A stretch of 64,000 bases of DNA, from contig NC_060236.1 of NCBI RefSeq assembly GCF_021155775.2, forward strand, positions 23,760,238 through 23,824,237, written 5' to 3'. The translations under genes and the position numbers were made by a program. Below, piece after piece: positions 26,201 through 38,057 of this stretch. The notes under the pieces are model-generated. The model made no database searches and was not told the DNA's origin. It saw only the letters and a program-made list of their open reading frames with translations. The first letter of the stretch is position 1. Every line of letters starts with the position of its first letter. Source of the DNA: Neodiprion pinetum (Eukaryota > Arthropoda > Insecta > Hymenoptera > Diprionidae).

Positions 26201-29200
26201 CTGAGACCAAAAGTTTTTTGCCCAAAAAAAAAGTAAGGCTAACCCCTTTCCATTTTTGGCGAAAATTTTCGCGATTTTGAAAAGTGCTGGAATCAATTCT
26301 TTGGCGCACTATATCGACGCAATTTTGCGAGAAAAATCGATTGAGCGCAGTCCCAATACGCTGCGATGAACGCATTACAAGATACAGCCAAAAAACCAGA
26401 ACCTTAATTTTCGACATTTTTCAGCAGGTACTTTTTCGCTCGCCATTTCTCTCCTGTTGGTCCTACGCTTTTATTGCTGCGATTTCTGAGTTCCTGAGGG
26501 TCCAATCGATCAGATAAGGGTCATTTGAATCGAATCTGAGACCAAAAGTGTTTTGCCCAAAAAAAAAGTAAGGCTAACCCCTTTCCATTTTTGGCGAAAA
26601 TTTTCGCGATTTTGAAAAGTGCTGGAATCAATTCTTTGGCGCACCATGTCGACGCAATTTTGCGAGAAAAATCGATTGGGCGCAGTCCCAATACGCTGCG
26701 ATGAACGCATCACAAGATGCAGCCAAAAAACCAGGACCTGAATTTTCGACATTTTTCAGCAGGTGCTTTTTCGCTCGCCATTTCTCTCCTGTTGGTCCTA
26801 GGCTCTTTTCGCTGCGATTTCTGAGTTCCTGAGGGTCCAATTGATCAGATAAGGGTCATTGAAATCGAATCTGAGACCAAAAGGTTTTTGCCCAAAAAAA
26901 AAGTAAGGCTAACCCCTTTCCATTTTTGGCGAAAATTTTCGCGATTTTGAAAAGTGCTGGAATCAATTCTTTGGCGCACCATGTCGACGCAATTTTGCGA
27001 GAAAAATCGATTGGGCGCAGCCCCAATACGCTGCGATAAACGCATCACAAGATGCAGCCAAAAAACCAGGACCTGAATTTTCGACATTTTTCAGCAGGTG
27101 CTTTTTCGCTCGCCATTTCTCTCCTGTTGGTCCTACGCTCTTTTCGCTGCGATTTCTGAGTTCCTGAGGGTCCAATTGATCGGATAAGGGTCATTTAAAT
27201 CGAATCTGAGACCAAAAGTTTTTTGCCCAAAAAAAAAGTAAGGCTAACCCCTTTCCATTTTTGGCGAAAATTTTCGCGATTTTGAAAAGTGCTGGAATCA
27301 ATTCTTTGGCGCACTATATCGACGTAATTTTGCGAGAAAAATCGATTGGGCGCAGTCCCAATACGCTGCGATGAACGCATTACAAGATACAGCCAAAAAA
27401 CCAGAACCTTAATTTTCGACATTTTTCAGCAGGTACTTTTTCGCTCGCCATTTCTCTCCTGTTGGTCCTACGCTTTTATTGCTGCGATTTCTGAGTTCCT
27501 GAGGGTCCAATCGATCGGATAAGGGTCATTTGAATCGAATCTGAGACCAAAAGTTTTTTGCCCAAAAAAAAAGTAAGGCTAACCCCTTTCCATTTTTGGC
27601 GAAAATTTTCGCGATTTTGAAAAGTGCTGGAATCAATTCTTTGGCGCACCATGTCGACGCAATTTTGCGAGAAAAATCGATTGGGCGCAGTCCCAATACG
27701 CTGCGATGAACGCATCACAAGATGCAGCCAAAAAACCAGGACCTGAATTTTCGACATTTTTCAGCAGGTGCTTTTTCGCTCGCCATTTCTCTCCTGTTGG
27801 TCCTAGGCTCTTTTCGCTGCGATTTCTGAGTTCCTGAGGGTCCAATTGATCAGATAAGGGTCATTGAAATCGAATCTGAGACCAAAAGGTTTTTGCCCAA
27901 AAAAAAAGTAAGGCTAACCCCTTTCCATTTTTGGCGAAAATTTTCGCGATTTTGAAAAGTGCTGGAATCAATTCTTTGGCGCACCATGTCGACGCAATTT
28001 TGCGAGAAAAATCGATTGGGCGCAGCCCCAATACGCTGCGATGAACGCATCACAAGATGCAGCCAAAAAACCAGGACCTGAATTTTCGACATTTTTCAGC
28101 AGGTGCTTTTTCGCTCGCCGTTTCTCTCCTGTTGGTCCTACGCTCTTTTCGCTGCGATTTCTGAGTTCCTGAGGGTCCAATTGATCGGATAAGGGTCATT
28201 TAAATCGAATCTGAGACCAAAAGTTTTTTGCCCAAAAAAAAAGTAAGGCTAACCCCTTTCCATTTTTGGCGAAAATTTTCGCGATTTTGAAAAGTGCTGG
28301 AATCAATTCTTTGGCGCACCATGTCGACGCAATTTTGCGAGAAAAATCGATTGGGCGCAGTCCCAATACGCTGCGATGAACGCATCACAAGATGCAGCCA
28401 AAAAACCAGGACCTGAATTTTCGACATTTTTCAGCAGGTGCTTTTTCGCTCGCCATTTCTCTCCTGTTGGTCCTAGGCTCTTTTCGCTGCGATTTCTGAG
28501 TTCCTGAGGGTCCAATTGATCAGATAAGGGTCATTCAAATCGAATCTGAGACCAAAAGGTTTTTGCCCAAAAAAAAAGTAAGGCTAACCCCTTTCCATTT
28601 TTGGCGAAAATTTTCGCGATTTTGAAAAGTGCTGGAATCAATTCTTTGGCGCACCATGTCGACGCAATTTTGCGAGAAAAATCGATTGGGCGCAGCCCCA
28701 ATACGCTGCGATGAACGCATCACAAGATGCAGCCAAAAAACCAGGACCTGAATTTTCGACATTTTTCAGCAGGTGCTTTTTCGCTCGCCATTTCTCTCCT
28801 GTTGGTCCTACGCTCTTTTCGCTGCGATTTCTGAGTTCCTGAGGGTCCAATTGATCAGATAAGGGTCATTTAAATCGAATCTGAGACCAAAAGGTTTTTG
28901 CCCAAAAAAAAAGTAAGGCTAACCCCTTTCCATTTTTGGCGAAAATTTTCGCGATTTTGAAAAGTGCTGGAATCAATTCTTTGGCGCACCATGTCGACGC
29001 AATTTTGCGAGAAAAATCGATTGGGCGCAGCCCCAATACGCTGCGATGAACGCATCACAAGATGCAGCCAAAAAACCAGGACCTGAATTTTCGACATTTC
29101 TCAGCAGGTGCTTTTTCGCTCGCCATTTCTCTCCTGTTGGTCCTACGCTCTTTTCGCTGCGATTTCTGAGTTCCTGAGGGTCCAATTGATCAGATAAGGG

Positions 29201-30210
29201 TCATTCAAATCGAATCTGAGACCAAAAGGTTTTTGCCCAAAAAAAAAGTAAGGCTAACCCCTTTCCATTTTTGGCGAAAATTTTCGCGACTTTGAAAAGT
29301 GCTGGAATCAATTCTTTGGCGCACCATGTCGACGCAATTTTGCGAGAAAAATCGATTGGGCGCAGTCCCAATACGCTGCGATGAACGCATCACAAGATGC
29401 AGCCAAAAAACCAGGACCTGAATTTTCGACATTTTTCAGCAGGTGCTTTTTCGCTCGCCATTTCTCTCCTGTTGGTCCTACGCTCTTTTCGCTGCGATTT
29501 CTGAGTTCCTGAGGGTCCAATTGATCAGATAAGGGTCATTCAAATCGAATCTGAGACCAAAAGTTTGTTGCCCAAAAAAAAGTAAGGCTAACCCCTTTCC
29601 ATTTTTGGCGAAAATTTTCGCGATTTTGAAAAGTGCTGGAATCAATTCTTTGGCGCACTATATCGACGTCATTTTGCGAGAAAAATCTATTGGGCGCAGT
29701 CCCAATACGCTGCGATGAACGCATCACAAGATACAGCCAAAAAACCAGGACCTGAATTTTCGACATTTTTCAGCAGGTGCTTTTTCGCTCGCCATTTCTC
29801 TCCTGTTGGTCCTACGCTCTTTTCGCTGCGATTTCTGAGTTCCTGAGGGTCCAATTGATCGGATAAGGGTCATTTAAATCGAATCTGAGACCAAAAGTTT
29901 TTTGCCCAAAAAAAAAGTAAGGCTAACCCCTTTCCATTTTTGGCGAAAATTTTCGCGATTTTGAAAAGTGCTGGAATCAATTCTTTGATGCACTATTCCG
30001 ACGTAGTTTTGCGAGAGAAATCGATTGGGCGCAGTCCCAATACGCTGATATCATTCTATGAAGAGTCACAGCCGAAAAACGAAGAATCTCATTCGCCATT
30101 TCTCTCCTGATGTTTTTATGCTCTTTTCGCTCCGTTTACGAATTCCTGGGTGTCCAATCAGTTCGGAAAATGTCCCGGAACTTGATTTCGAGACGAAAAT
30201 GGTTTACAGC
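23223..30210. repeat. Satellite array, ~20 tandem copies of a 335-bp monomer
   Basis: The same block (for example CCCTTTCCATTTTTGGCG) recurs at about 24234, 24569, 24903, 25239, 25574 and on to 29931, always 334-336 bases apart. Each monomer contains a perfect 14-bp palindrome GCGAAAATTTTCGC and A/T runs. Central monomers are nearly identical, while the first (23223-23560) and last (30000-30210) are strongly diverged, as expected at the edges of an array homogenised by unequal exchange. Two monomer types alternate irregularly (CACCATGTCGACGCAA versus CACTATATCGACGTAA). Two overlapping minus-strand frames recur in almost every monomer, but 335 is not a multiple of three and no frame runs through, so I treat it as non-coding satellite DNA. 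Confidence 0.95.
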
Positions 30211-30594
30211 TTTGGAAATGGCAAAACAGAAATGCTCACCTCTCTGGCCTTGTTTCAATTTCAATGTGGACCACTTTGAAAAGCGGTTTAAACAATTTGA
30301 AATCTTGTTATTGACGTCTTTTGCTGAAGGAATCCATTGCTCATTTTTCATCGCCGCTGCGAACAACGAATCACGACGCACGACAGATTAACATGAATAT
30401 TGCATTGGATGTTCAGATAGGTGGAAGAGAAAAATCACAAACTCATAGCCACCATGTCCAAGTCATAGTTTATTCAATATGCCCAATATTTTGTACAAGT
30501 GTTCAGGTGTGAGTGTATACCAACTACTTATTCTAGGTTTAGAATAGTATCATCATAGTATGTTATACTACGACAATATACTAATGATGATCTC
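30211..30594. other. Degenerate satellite edge and unassigned sequence
   Basis: Weak resemblance to the satellite fades out here. The open frames at 30058-30391 overlap this edge and have no motif. Confidence 0.4.
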
Positions 30595-30973
30595 CCCTAA
30601 AAGCAGCTCTGGGGCGAAAACAATTCGCCAAGTGCGTTGAAAATGTGTTACCATCCTATATAAAAAAGAATCAAATCGCATACTACAGCCAAGGACATGT
30701 CTGATTTCTGGACTTTTATAATTCCTGAGTTACATTATTTCTCATTTTTATTCTCTTATTAATTTTTGTCGGATACGCTTAGGGTTAGTCTGACCCCAGT
30801 GTGATTTCAGAGAGATGTGGAAACCACGTGTCAAGTTTCGAACATGATCTTTTTGTGATTCAACAGACATGTAGTTGGCAATGGTATGTGAGTTGATTCT
30901 CATTCGATAAAGAATGAGGACACATTTTCAACGTACTTGGCGAAAGGTTTTCGCACCAGAGGTACTGTTTCTG
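30595..30973. repeat. Foldback element, ~380 bp imperfect inverted repeat
   Basis: The sequence from 30607 (CTCTGGGGCGAAAAC then TTCGCCAAGTGCGTTGAAAA) pairs with the reverse complement of the stretch ending at 30961. Inner pairing ACATGTCTG at 30695 with CAGACATGT at 30864-30872 keeps the same coordinate sum (61567), so it is one hairpin with a loop of about 150 bp. No ORF. MITE or foldback transposon relic. Confidence 0.6.
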
Positions 30974-31799
30974 GAGTTATCAGCACGTTTTATACTAATT
31001 CATTCATTACTCGTTCTTATGTATACATTACTTCTAGTAGACATTGATAACTTCGAAGTACAGAGAATTTTCTAGGATCAAAATCATGGTCTTTTTAAAA
31101 CGGTTTCACCACAAGATCCAGTTGGGTCGAAGATCCTATAGATTATTAGTCAGTTCTGAACTTATGACTATGAAACTCATGAATACCACTTTCTTTCACT
31201 ATGTTATACGAATTGAATCAGTATCCACCAAATGAAATTATTACTGTGACTAGTTATGTTGTTTATTTTGCATGAAACCAATTATTCTCGTGAAACTTAC
31301 CAATTCGTGTTAAGATCAACACTGCTGACTCGAAGTTGAAAAACTTTACGTTCTTATTGTAACTACCACGTGTTATAGTCGATTGACTGTAACAAAACGG
31401 AAACGATTTCCGTGAAGAGAAATTGAATAATCGAGAAGTTATACAAGTCTTATTTTTGCGTTTCAAAAAACACTCCTCAATCAGTATCCAACTGAATTTT
31501 GTAGAACCAATGTTTTCTTACCTTTTGGAAAGAATTTCCCAGCCAAGTGAACATCGATTCGAGTTTATTCTACAAAGAAAATGAACTCCGTATCTCGATA
31601 ATTACAAATTCTAATCAGGCTCTTACAATATTGTCGTATAGATATGGCTAATAGTTTCAGTGCGCCACTAGGCTTAGCGCTATGCGTTACATTAGTTGTG
31701 CGCACGTTGTATTATCGTGACGCAATATATCAATTACGAAATTTGAAACTGTGACATGATGTTATGCAAGGTAATGAGATATGCGAAATAAAAATTTGT
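30974..31799. other. Intergenic, no gene seen
   Basis: AT-rich sequence before the duplicated block. No feature could be supported. Confidence 0.5.
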
Positions 31800-31881
31800 A
31801 ACACGATGATTATAACTGTTAGCCAGGAAATACACACTTAAATAGTTATTTTTATGACGTGCACCTCGTCAAAGATGCCTT

Positions 31882-31889
31882 TATATAAG
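31882..31889 (+). promoter_or_regulatory. Lipase 1 TATA element
   Basis: TATATAAG lies 64 bases before the lipase 1 ATG, within a stretch (ATGCCTTTATATAAGTAGG) repeated in front of lipase 2. A second candidate, TATAAAA (31901-31907), is disrupted to TATGAAA in the duplicate, so the conserved TATATAAG is favoured. Confidence 0.5.
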
Positions 31890-31945
31890 TAGGTAGGTAC
31901 TATAAAACGACTATTCTATGATATCTATCACCACATGCCTCAAGT

Positions 31946-34406
31946 ATGGCACTATTCAGAGCTTCAGAATGTGGCGTTGTATGCGCGATCACTGTTTTCG
32001 GCTGCATTGTAAACGGTAAGTCGATTAATGGAACACTTGTTGGATAGTGACTTTCAAAAAACTGACCAGGTTTTATTTTTTGACATTTTACTTAATGATT
32101 TCTTATTTTTGCCAAGTTTCATATTAAACATTGTTTTTCAAAAAACTCTTTTTTGCTGAAGGTATTCTCTGCCAGAGCAACATTACTGAGCTGATATCAG
32201 AAATATTCCCCTCATGCGTTTTGGGGGCTAACCAAATCAACTATATCATTTATAACAGGTAGGGTATCAAAAGTCAAAGGCAGGGGTTACAATAGCGTGT
32301 ACTTGAAGATCAGAAAATGTGTACTCACTTTTCTTCATAATTTTATCACCGTGTGACAATCATGGAAGTTACGACACTGCAGGCAAAGACTGTATATGGA
32401 CGCCAAAGAGGAACCCCTTAGTCTTAGTAATCTTAATTTTTGTCTATCTAATTCCCAGGCTTCTGAAACAACTTCCTCATTCTGGAAAATATTCAGTTGA
32501 AATCTATCATGAAATATCATTTTAGTACATTTTAAGTGAAACACTGTCCTTCATTGATCTACATTGCTGCCCTTGCAACGAGTCGTATAAATAGCATTTG
32601 ATCATAAGCAAAACGTAAGCCATAAGAATGTTGTATACTTGGCACAGGGCTAAGAATCGAATGATCGAAATCCGAATGATTTTAGCGATCTTAGAGGAAG
32701 AATTTAGAATTCAGGCATTCATCCCACGCAAGCTGACTATTGACTCTCAGTTCCTCGATAATTTATACCATGGTGAACTTCATTCTACAGAAACAACCTA
32801 TCGAACGGTGTGACCGTCGATTTGGAGTCCAACAGGTTACCAGTGGAAAGTGATTTACCGGTAGTTTTTCTAGTTCACGGTTTCACTTCCGAAGCGAACA
32901 ACTCGCGCTACCAAAATCTGAGTCAAGCTTGGCTTAAAAAGGTTGTTCGAAAAAGTCAATTAATAGCGTTACGATACTAGACAAGAAATTAAGGGAGTGA
33001 ACTTACAGTGACCACCATATGTTGAACTGTCTTATATCTAGTACGACGTTAACATGATTGCTGTTGATTGGAAAGAAGGAGCATGTTCCGGAGGGATTTC
33101 GCTTACCCAGTATTTGAGCTACCCCAAATCTATCGAGAACGCCTACGAAGTCGGAGCGAACATCGCGCAGTACGTAATTAATTATTTTATATGGATGAAA
33201 ATATTTTGGTTGCAAATGTTTTTCGAAATACTCTGTTGGTCAGTATATTTTTCTAGCGAGAATCAAACACTGCCCGAAACCGAATTCATTCGTGGCTTAT
33301 CCTAGACTTGCAATACCAGACCAACTCAGATCTCAACTTAATCACCTTCAGTTTTCAATTTGATTATTTCTCGCCCCTTGGCATTTGTGATTTGCAAGTC
33401 AAAGTCTTTCCAAAGGAGTTTCAAATCGTTTGTAAAGGTATTATAATAGATAACTGTGGGAAACCCTATCGTGAAGTGAAGATCAATCAGCATTGGGAAT
33501 TTATCGACTCTTTGCTGAGTAGTTTTCTAACCTCGATTTTGTTTATTTTGTCTAAAGAATGTTAGTTTATTCCTAAATGATTCTATAACTACGCAATTGC
33601 ACCCTCCGAGAACTATACTTAACACTGTTTGAATTGGTCAACAGGTTCATCGCTAAACTTATAAGGGACTATGGTATTGCCTTGAAGAATATGCTCATGG
33701 TTGGGCACAGTCTGGGCGCACACGTGGTTGGATTTGCAGGGAAGGAGTTGCAGAGTAATAAGATTGGGACGATTCCTCAGATTATTGCCCTGGACCCAGC
33801 AGGACCAGGTTTCTTGACCAGTCCGTGCTCGAACAGAGTTTGCAAGACGGACGCTGACTTTCTTCAGGTATTTCACACCTCGGATCTGGGCATCATCCGG
33901 CCTTTGGGAAACGACGATTTTTACTATAATGGCGGGATTTACCAGCCTGGATGTGAGTTACACTGTGTGCTGTATCAACGTGAATATATATGGAATTAGC
34001 GCGGAAATATTCTTGAATGATTCGACAGGTTCACTGACAAATTTGTCTTGTTCACATGGCAAATCCGTCGACTACTTGACCTACTCATTTGAGGATTCTG
34101 GCTGCAATTTAATTGGCAGGAAGTGGGCCTGGTTTGTATCTGGGATAGTAATATGAGCTGGACTTTTTCGAGTGTAAACGACTCGTAATCACTTTCAACT
34201 TTGTCCACAGGTTCTTCGGTGTTCCTCCTAAGCCTGAGTGTTCCAACTCCACATGCTCTGTGCCTGGAATATTTGCCTATAAATACCCGGCCAGAGGAGT
34301 GTTTTATGTTGACACGACGAACCTGTCATCATCCTGCGGTGAGTATCCACAATGCGTTCGTGCATATGACTTAGAGAAGCTGTTTTCCACAAGGAACTGG
34401 GATTGA
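31946..34406 (+). CDS. Secreted lipase / phospholipase A1-like protein 1
   Basis: Pancreatic-lipase-superfamily enzyme predicted to hydrolyse acyl chains of phospho- or triacylglycerols outside the cell; insect members include digestive lipases and venom phospholipase A1. Exons 31946-32015 (signal peptide, MALFRAS...TVFGCIVNG), 32162-32258, 32791-32941, 33042-33169, 33645-33952, 34029-34131, 34211-34406, all phases compatible, give 350 aa. Oxyanion segment VHGF, nucleophile GHSLGAHVVGFAGK (Ser 171), Asp 199 in ALDPAGP and His 261 in SCSHGKSVDY complete the triad. The lid between CSNRVC cysteines is very short, as in phospholipases A1. Compared with the tandem duplicate, one base is missing near 34385. 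The last residues therefore read ...STRNWD then stop, and about 14 C-terminal residues are lost or altered. The core is intact, so it may still be active. Confidence 0.85.
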
Positions 34407-35359
34407 TTGTCACGGACAATTTTTGCTACAGAGACAAATTTCCGATGAAGAAACGTGGAACTCAACTCTTCGTTAACCTTGATGATCTGGCGATGATTCA
34501 ATGAACGATGTCACGATGGGGGTTTTAATAGTGTACCAATAATTTTAAAATTGAAATGATCAACTAAGCTGCCGCAATATTTTCTTAATCCTAATCAAGA
34601 AAATTCTAGATTTCAAGGCTTTGTTTTGTTATACAGCCAGATTTGTATTTATTTTTCATCACCTTCAATTGATTACTTTTCCAGAGTGCCTTTGAAATTT
34701 TCTGTGTTTCCTGAAGTTTTTCAATCTTGTGCAGATTCGGAGTGGGGTATTTCTTTCCGAAGTTTCAGTGCATAATCGCTATCTATAGTTGAAAATGACA
34801 GGTTAGTTTTGATTCTAATACATTTTGTTATTATTTGAATGGTTCGTGAGATATAGATTCACAGAGAGTCACGAAAATGGTTGGGTCTGACATAACTTCA
34901 TGCTGAGACTTTGGTCCAAGAATTTATTACATCATTCAGTAGCCGAAGCCTACTATGCCGATTTTTTAATTGTATGTTTTTACAGAGCACTGTATATTGG
35001 CTAAAAATAGAAATGATATCCAAGATATTTTATCGAAACATATTTGTTTGAAGTTTTTTTTATTAACTAAATATGTTTGTAATTACAATTTTTCTACCTG
35101 ACTTACTTGAACCCAGTAATTCTGTATATTGTCGCAAAAAAGTGCATCTTCTTGTAGGTATAATTAGAAAATTTGAAAAAAATTCACAGTGACTACTTTC
35201 GAATAATACTAAAATATTTGTGGCCAATTATAAGCGACGTTCGAGCAGGTCCGAAAAAAATCCCCGATCTGATGGAGAATGATTTATAAGCCAGATCGGG
35301 ATTCAATTGCGATCCGTGACAATCTAAATTTGATATCTAGCATATCGTTACAGGCCTGC
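34407..35359. other. Lipase 1 3' flank, shared with the duplicate
   Basis: Non-coding and homologous to 41255-42030 with many substitutions. No gene seen. Confidence 0.5.
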
Positions 35360-35363
35360 AGGT

Positions 35364-36331
35364 TGTAACGGTTTTTTTTTTTTGAGGTTCAACCGATACG
35401 TTTTGATTTTATGTTATATTAGAAATCTAGATATATTCAATAAACAAAATACATTAAATCAGGAGGAAACAATGTAGAACACAGATTTATTGAGTTTTGG
35501 TATAACCTTTTAACAGAACAGGCAATCATAGAAAATCTCATTCACTCTTTCATTCACACGTTAAAATTACTCAATGCGATTACCGACGTTTTGTATATAA
35601 TTATTCTGGTAAAATTTTTGTACCATATTAACGAAAGACTGGCTCTCTTTTCCTTTATGGTTCAAATTTAAAAATGATTCTAGTGAAAGAATGAATCTAC
35701 TGACAAAGGACTCTAAATTATGGTGAGATTACAATAAAGTTAACAGACGAAGATATAAAATACTGACTTAAGAAGGCTATTACAGATTTGTGGCACAATC
35801 CACCTACAAATCAGTAATGAAAAGATGACTTAGCTCGGAATATCTCTGATGAAGCGAGGTGGCCTAACGGCTCCGTAGATGATCATGGATGTTGAAGTTC
35901 TTTGATATTCCTTTTATAGAATCGGTCTTCACCGATTATACTGCGTGGTCGTTCGTCGATCAGATATTTGGATTTGTTCTTTAGGCTCACAGGCTCCGAA
36001 AGATTGGGATTGCGTTGGGTTACACTTCTTGTATGAATCGTCGTCTCAAATTCCCTTTTTTTTTTTTTTTTTTGGCTTGTTTTGTTTTCCCAAATGTTAA
36101 CGAAATTATAAGAATGTGAATATGACAGGACTAGACTTTATATCGACCGTTCGCTTCGACCCCGGCTCGCAGAGAGAGAGAGTTACACTTATTTCACCGG
36201 ATAGGTGATCTTGACCGACGTGACACCTAGAGTTAAGCGTTTGCCCTTTATTTTGAAACGTTGTATGTGCTTAAGGCGCGTACATACGAATTACTTTATA
36301 TTCTATGTGACTCGCATGTAATATCGTTACA
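35364..36331. mobile_element. Solo LTR (968 bp) with 4-bp target-site duplication AGGT
   Basis: Starts TGTAACG and ends CGTTACA, a perfect 7-bp inverted terminus with the canonical TG...CA. Flanked by AGGT at 35360-35363 and 36332-36335. The duplicated block at about 42030 reads GCCTGCA followed directly by the sequence homologous to the right flank, that is, the empty site. No internal coding region or second LTR is present, so this is a solo LTR left by recombination. A 4-bp duplication suggests a Gypsy-type element, which is inference. Confidence 0.85.
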
Positions 36332-36335
36332 AGGT

Positions 36336-36842
36336 GAATTCGTTGGTGAACGTTTAAAACGCACGGCAACAATTTATCACCTTGTCACGGCATAAAATAA
36401 TGTAATTGTATCGTACGTGTAACTGTCGTCACGCTTATAATAATAATTATAACGATAGAGTTTAATCCGCACGTACACATTAGCGCAGCAAGCAGTGCAT
36501 ATGATTACAATATAGTTCCAGAATAAGAAGCTTACAACACTACTTGTGGAACAGATTATACGACAATTTTTTTCATTTTTACGCTGGTGATACTGTTTTT
36601 GACGGTTTCGTAACCACAATAAAGTCGAACCGTGTATTTATGGTGCTCTTCAAAAATAAGATAATTTTAGACGCTAAAGTTGAACGCTATCGATCTAATA
36701 ATACGATTCACTTACTTGTAAATGGCATTCACATTGCAGCCCTGAGTTGAATATTCCATCGATTCTTCGAACATGTGATTAGTACGAAAGAGAAGTCAAG
36801 GCTATGAAAGGCGTGAATATTTTTCCGTATTGTCGTTAATAC
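36336..36842. other. Non-coding 3' flank of the receptor partial copy
   Basis: Homologous to about 42045-42620 in the right block. No gene seen. Confidence 0.5.
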
Positions 36843-38057
36843 CTAATACCCTTCTATCTCCTTTTTGCGTTGACGAGTCGATTTTTGTGCATCGTACAAC
36901 TCTTTCAGGAAAACCAATCCGCTTATCGCGAGTCCAATCGCCAGAATGTAAAACGTTCCCTGCACCTGGCCAACTGTCATTTTCACTGGATCGTGAGTCA
37001 CTAAGTTGTCTGTAGAACAGTATTAAACTCTTGTCGATACATTGAAAATAGTGAGCGTCGTTGTCACGCAAGTTTAATTACCGCTGTGAACAGCCAACTG
37101 AGTACGTATATCAAAGTGCTGTTGAACGACGTCGGTTCGCCAGTAAGAATGGATTTTTGATGCCTGAGTCTCCAGTATTTTCGGCTCCTCAGCATTGATA
37201 ATTGAGTAGAGCCAGAACTCGTGTATTACTGCCCATGAAATTCCACTGGTCGTTAATTCCATCACTGTATCCATCGGCGCTTTGAATCTGAAATATAATA
37301 ATTTTAATAATCAGACGGTATAAAGAGATTCTCGGTCTTTCGAAAATTCAAATTTAGAGTATAGCGATTTGGAAAATTAATAAACGATGTGTTTTATCGT
37401 TTCATGCTCGGTTCCTCTCCAAAACGTCAGGTTACAAACACTTGGAGTATCACCTCGACGCTGATTCCGACGCTGGTCCGCAGGATTGCTATAATACCAT
37501 TGTTTACAACCAAATGCACGTATACATTTACTCGCCTAGGTATCGTCATAGCAGATGCTAGGCTGCTTCCGTAAGCAGTAGCAAGCAGCAACGACACGAC
37601 TAGGAGAGTCATTGCCAGGGCGGCCCACGAAGGTCTGTCGGGTTCCTTGACAAGGCCCTGCAGCAGCATCACTCCAAGCACCGTCAGCACGATCTCGCTC
37701 AGGTTCACTTTGGAAGAATCTGCACAAAACCATATTTTCATATAACGCCGGACCCAATTTCTTATTCGAGTAAAATCACCGCGATAACTCGATGATATAC
37801 ACTTCGCGTTGAGTTGTTCTTGCACTTACTCTCGAACCTTACGAAGCTTTCACCCCGTATTACTATTCCAGTGAAAGCAATGGATACGAATATCATGGTT
37901 ATGAAGGTGGCCCAGAGTGACGGGGCGAATGGAAAGATCGGCGACAACCATTGCGGGATCCGTTTTGGTTCAGGGACAAAGCACGCCATTCCCGCACGAT
38001 AAAAAGCCGCGGTAAAATCCAGGAAACGAAACTCGTGGTGCCAGGACCACAAGGCAG
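36843..38057 (-). pseudogene. Ionotropic receptor partial duplicate (exons 4-8, internal deletion)
   Basis: 5'-less copy of the receptor gene at 42625-47668. Exons on the minus strand: 38057-37830 (end of ligand lobe S1, WHHEFRFLDFT, TM1), 37719-37536 (pore NLSEIVLTVLG, TM3), 37287-37082 (fused exon) and 37000-36843 (last TM, ...KEIEGY stop). The first two exons are nearly identical to the parent. The fused exon joins INAEEPK to ILETQ. Relative to the parent, 346 bp are gone (end of exon 6, intron 6, start of exon 7), yet reading frame and both flanking intron phases are kept. No signal peptide, amino-terminal domain or S1 start exists upstream; duplication homology ends at 38228 and lipase 2's promoter follows. 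A transcript would lack much of lobe S2 and all of exons 1-3, so a pseudogene is the best call. Confidence 0.8.

Noticed and set aside
23843..29766. Dozens of recurring minus-strand ORFs of 70-80 codons (MDPQELRN..., MSKIQVLV...)
   Set aside because: They repeat once per 335-bp satellite monomer; the period is not a multiple of three, two frames overlap, and their openness follows from array homogenisation.
23223..30210. CRISPR-like or phage repeat array
   Set aside because: Repeats are contiguous 335-bp units without unique spacers in a eukaryotic context.
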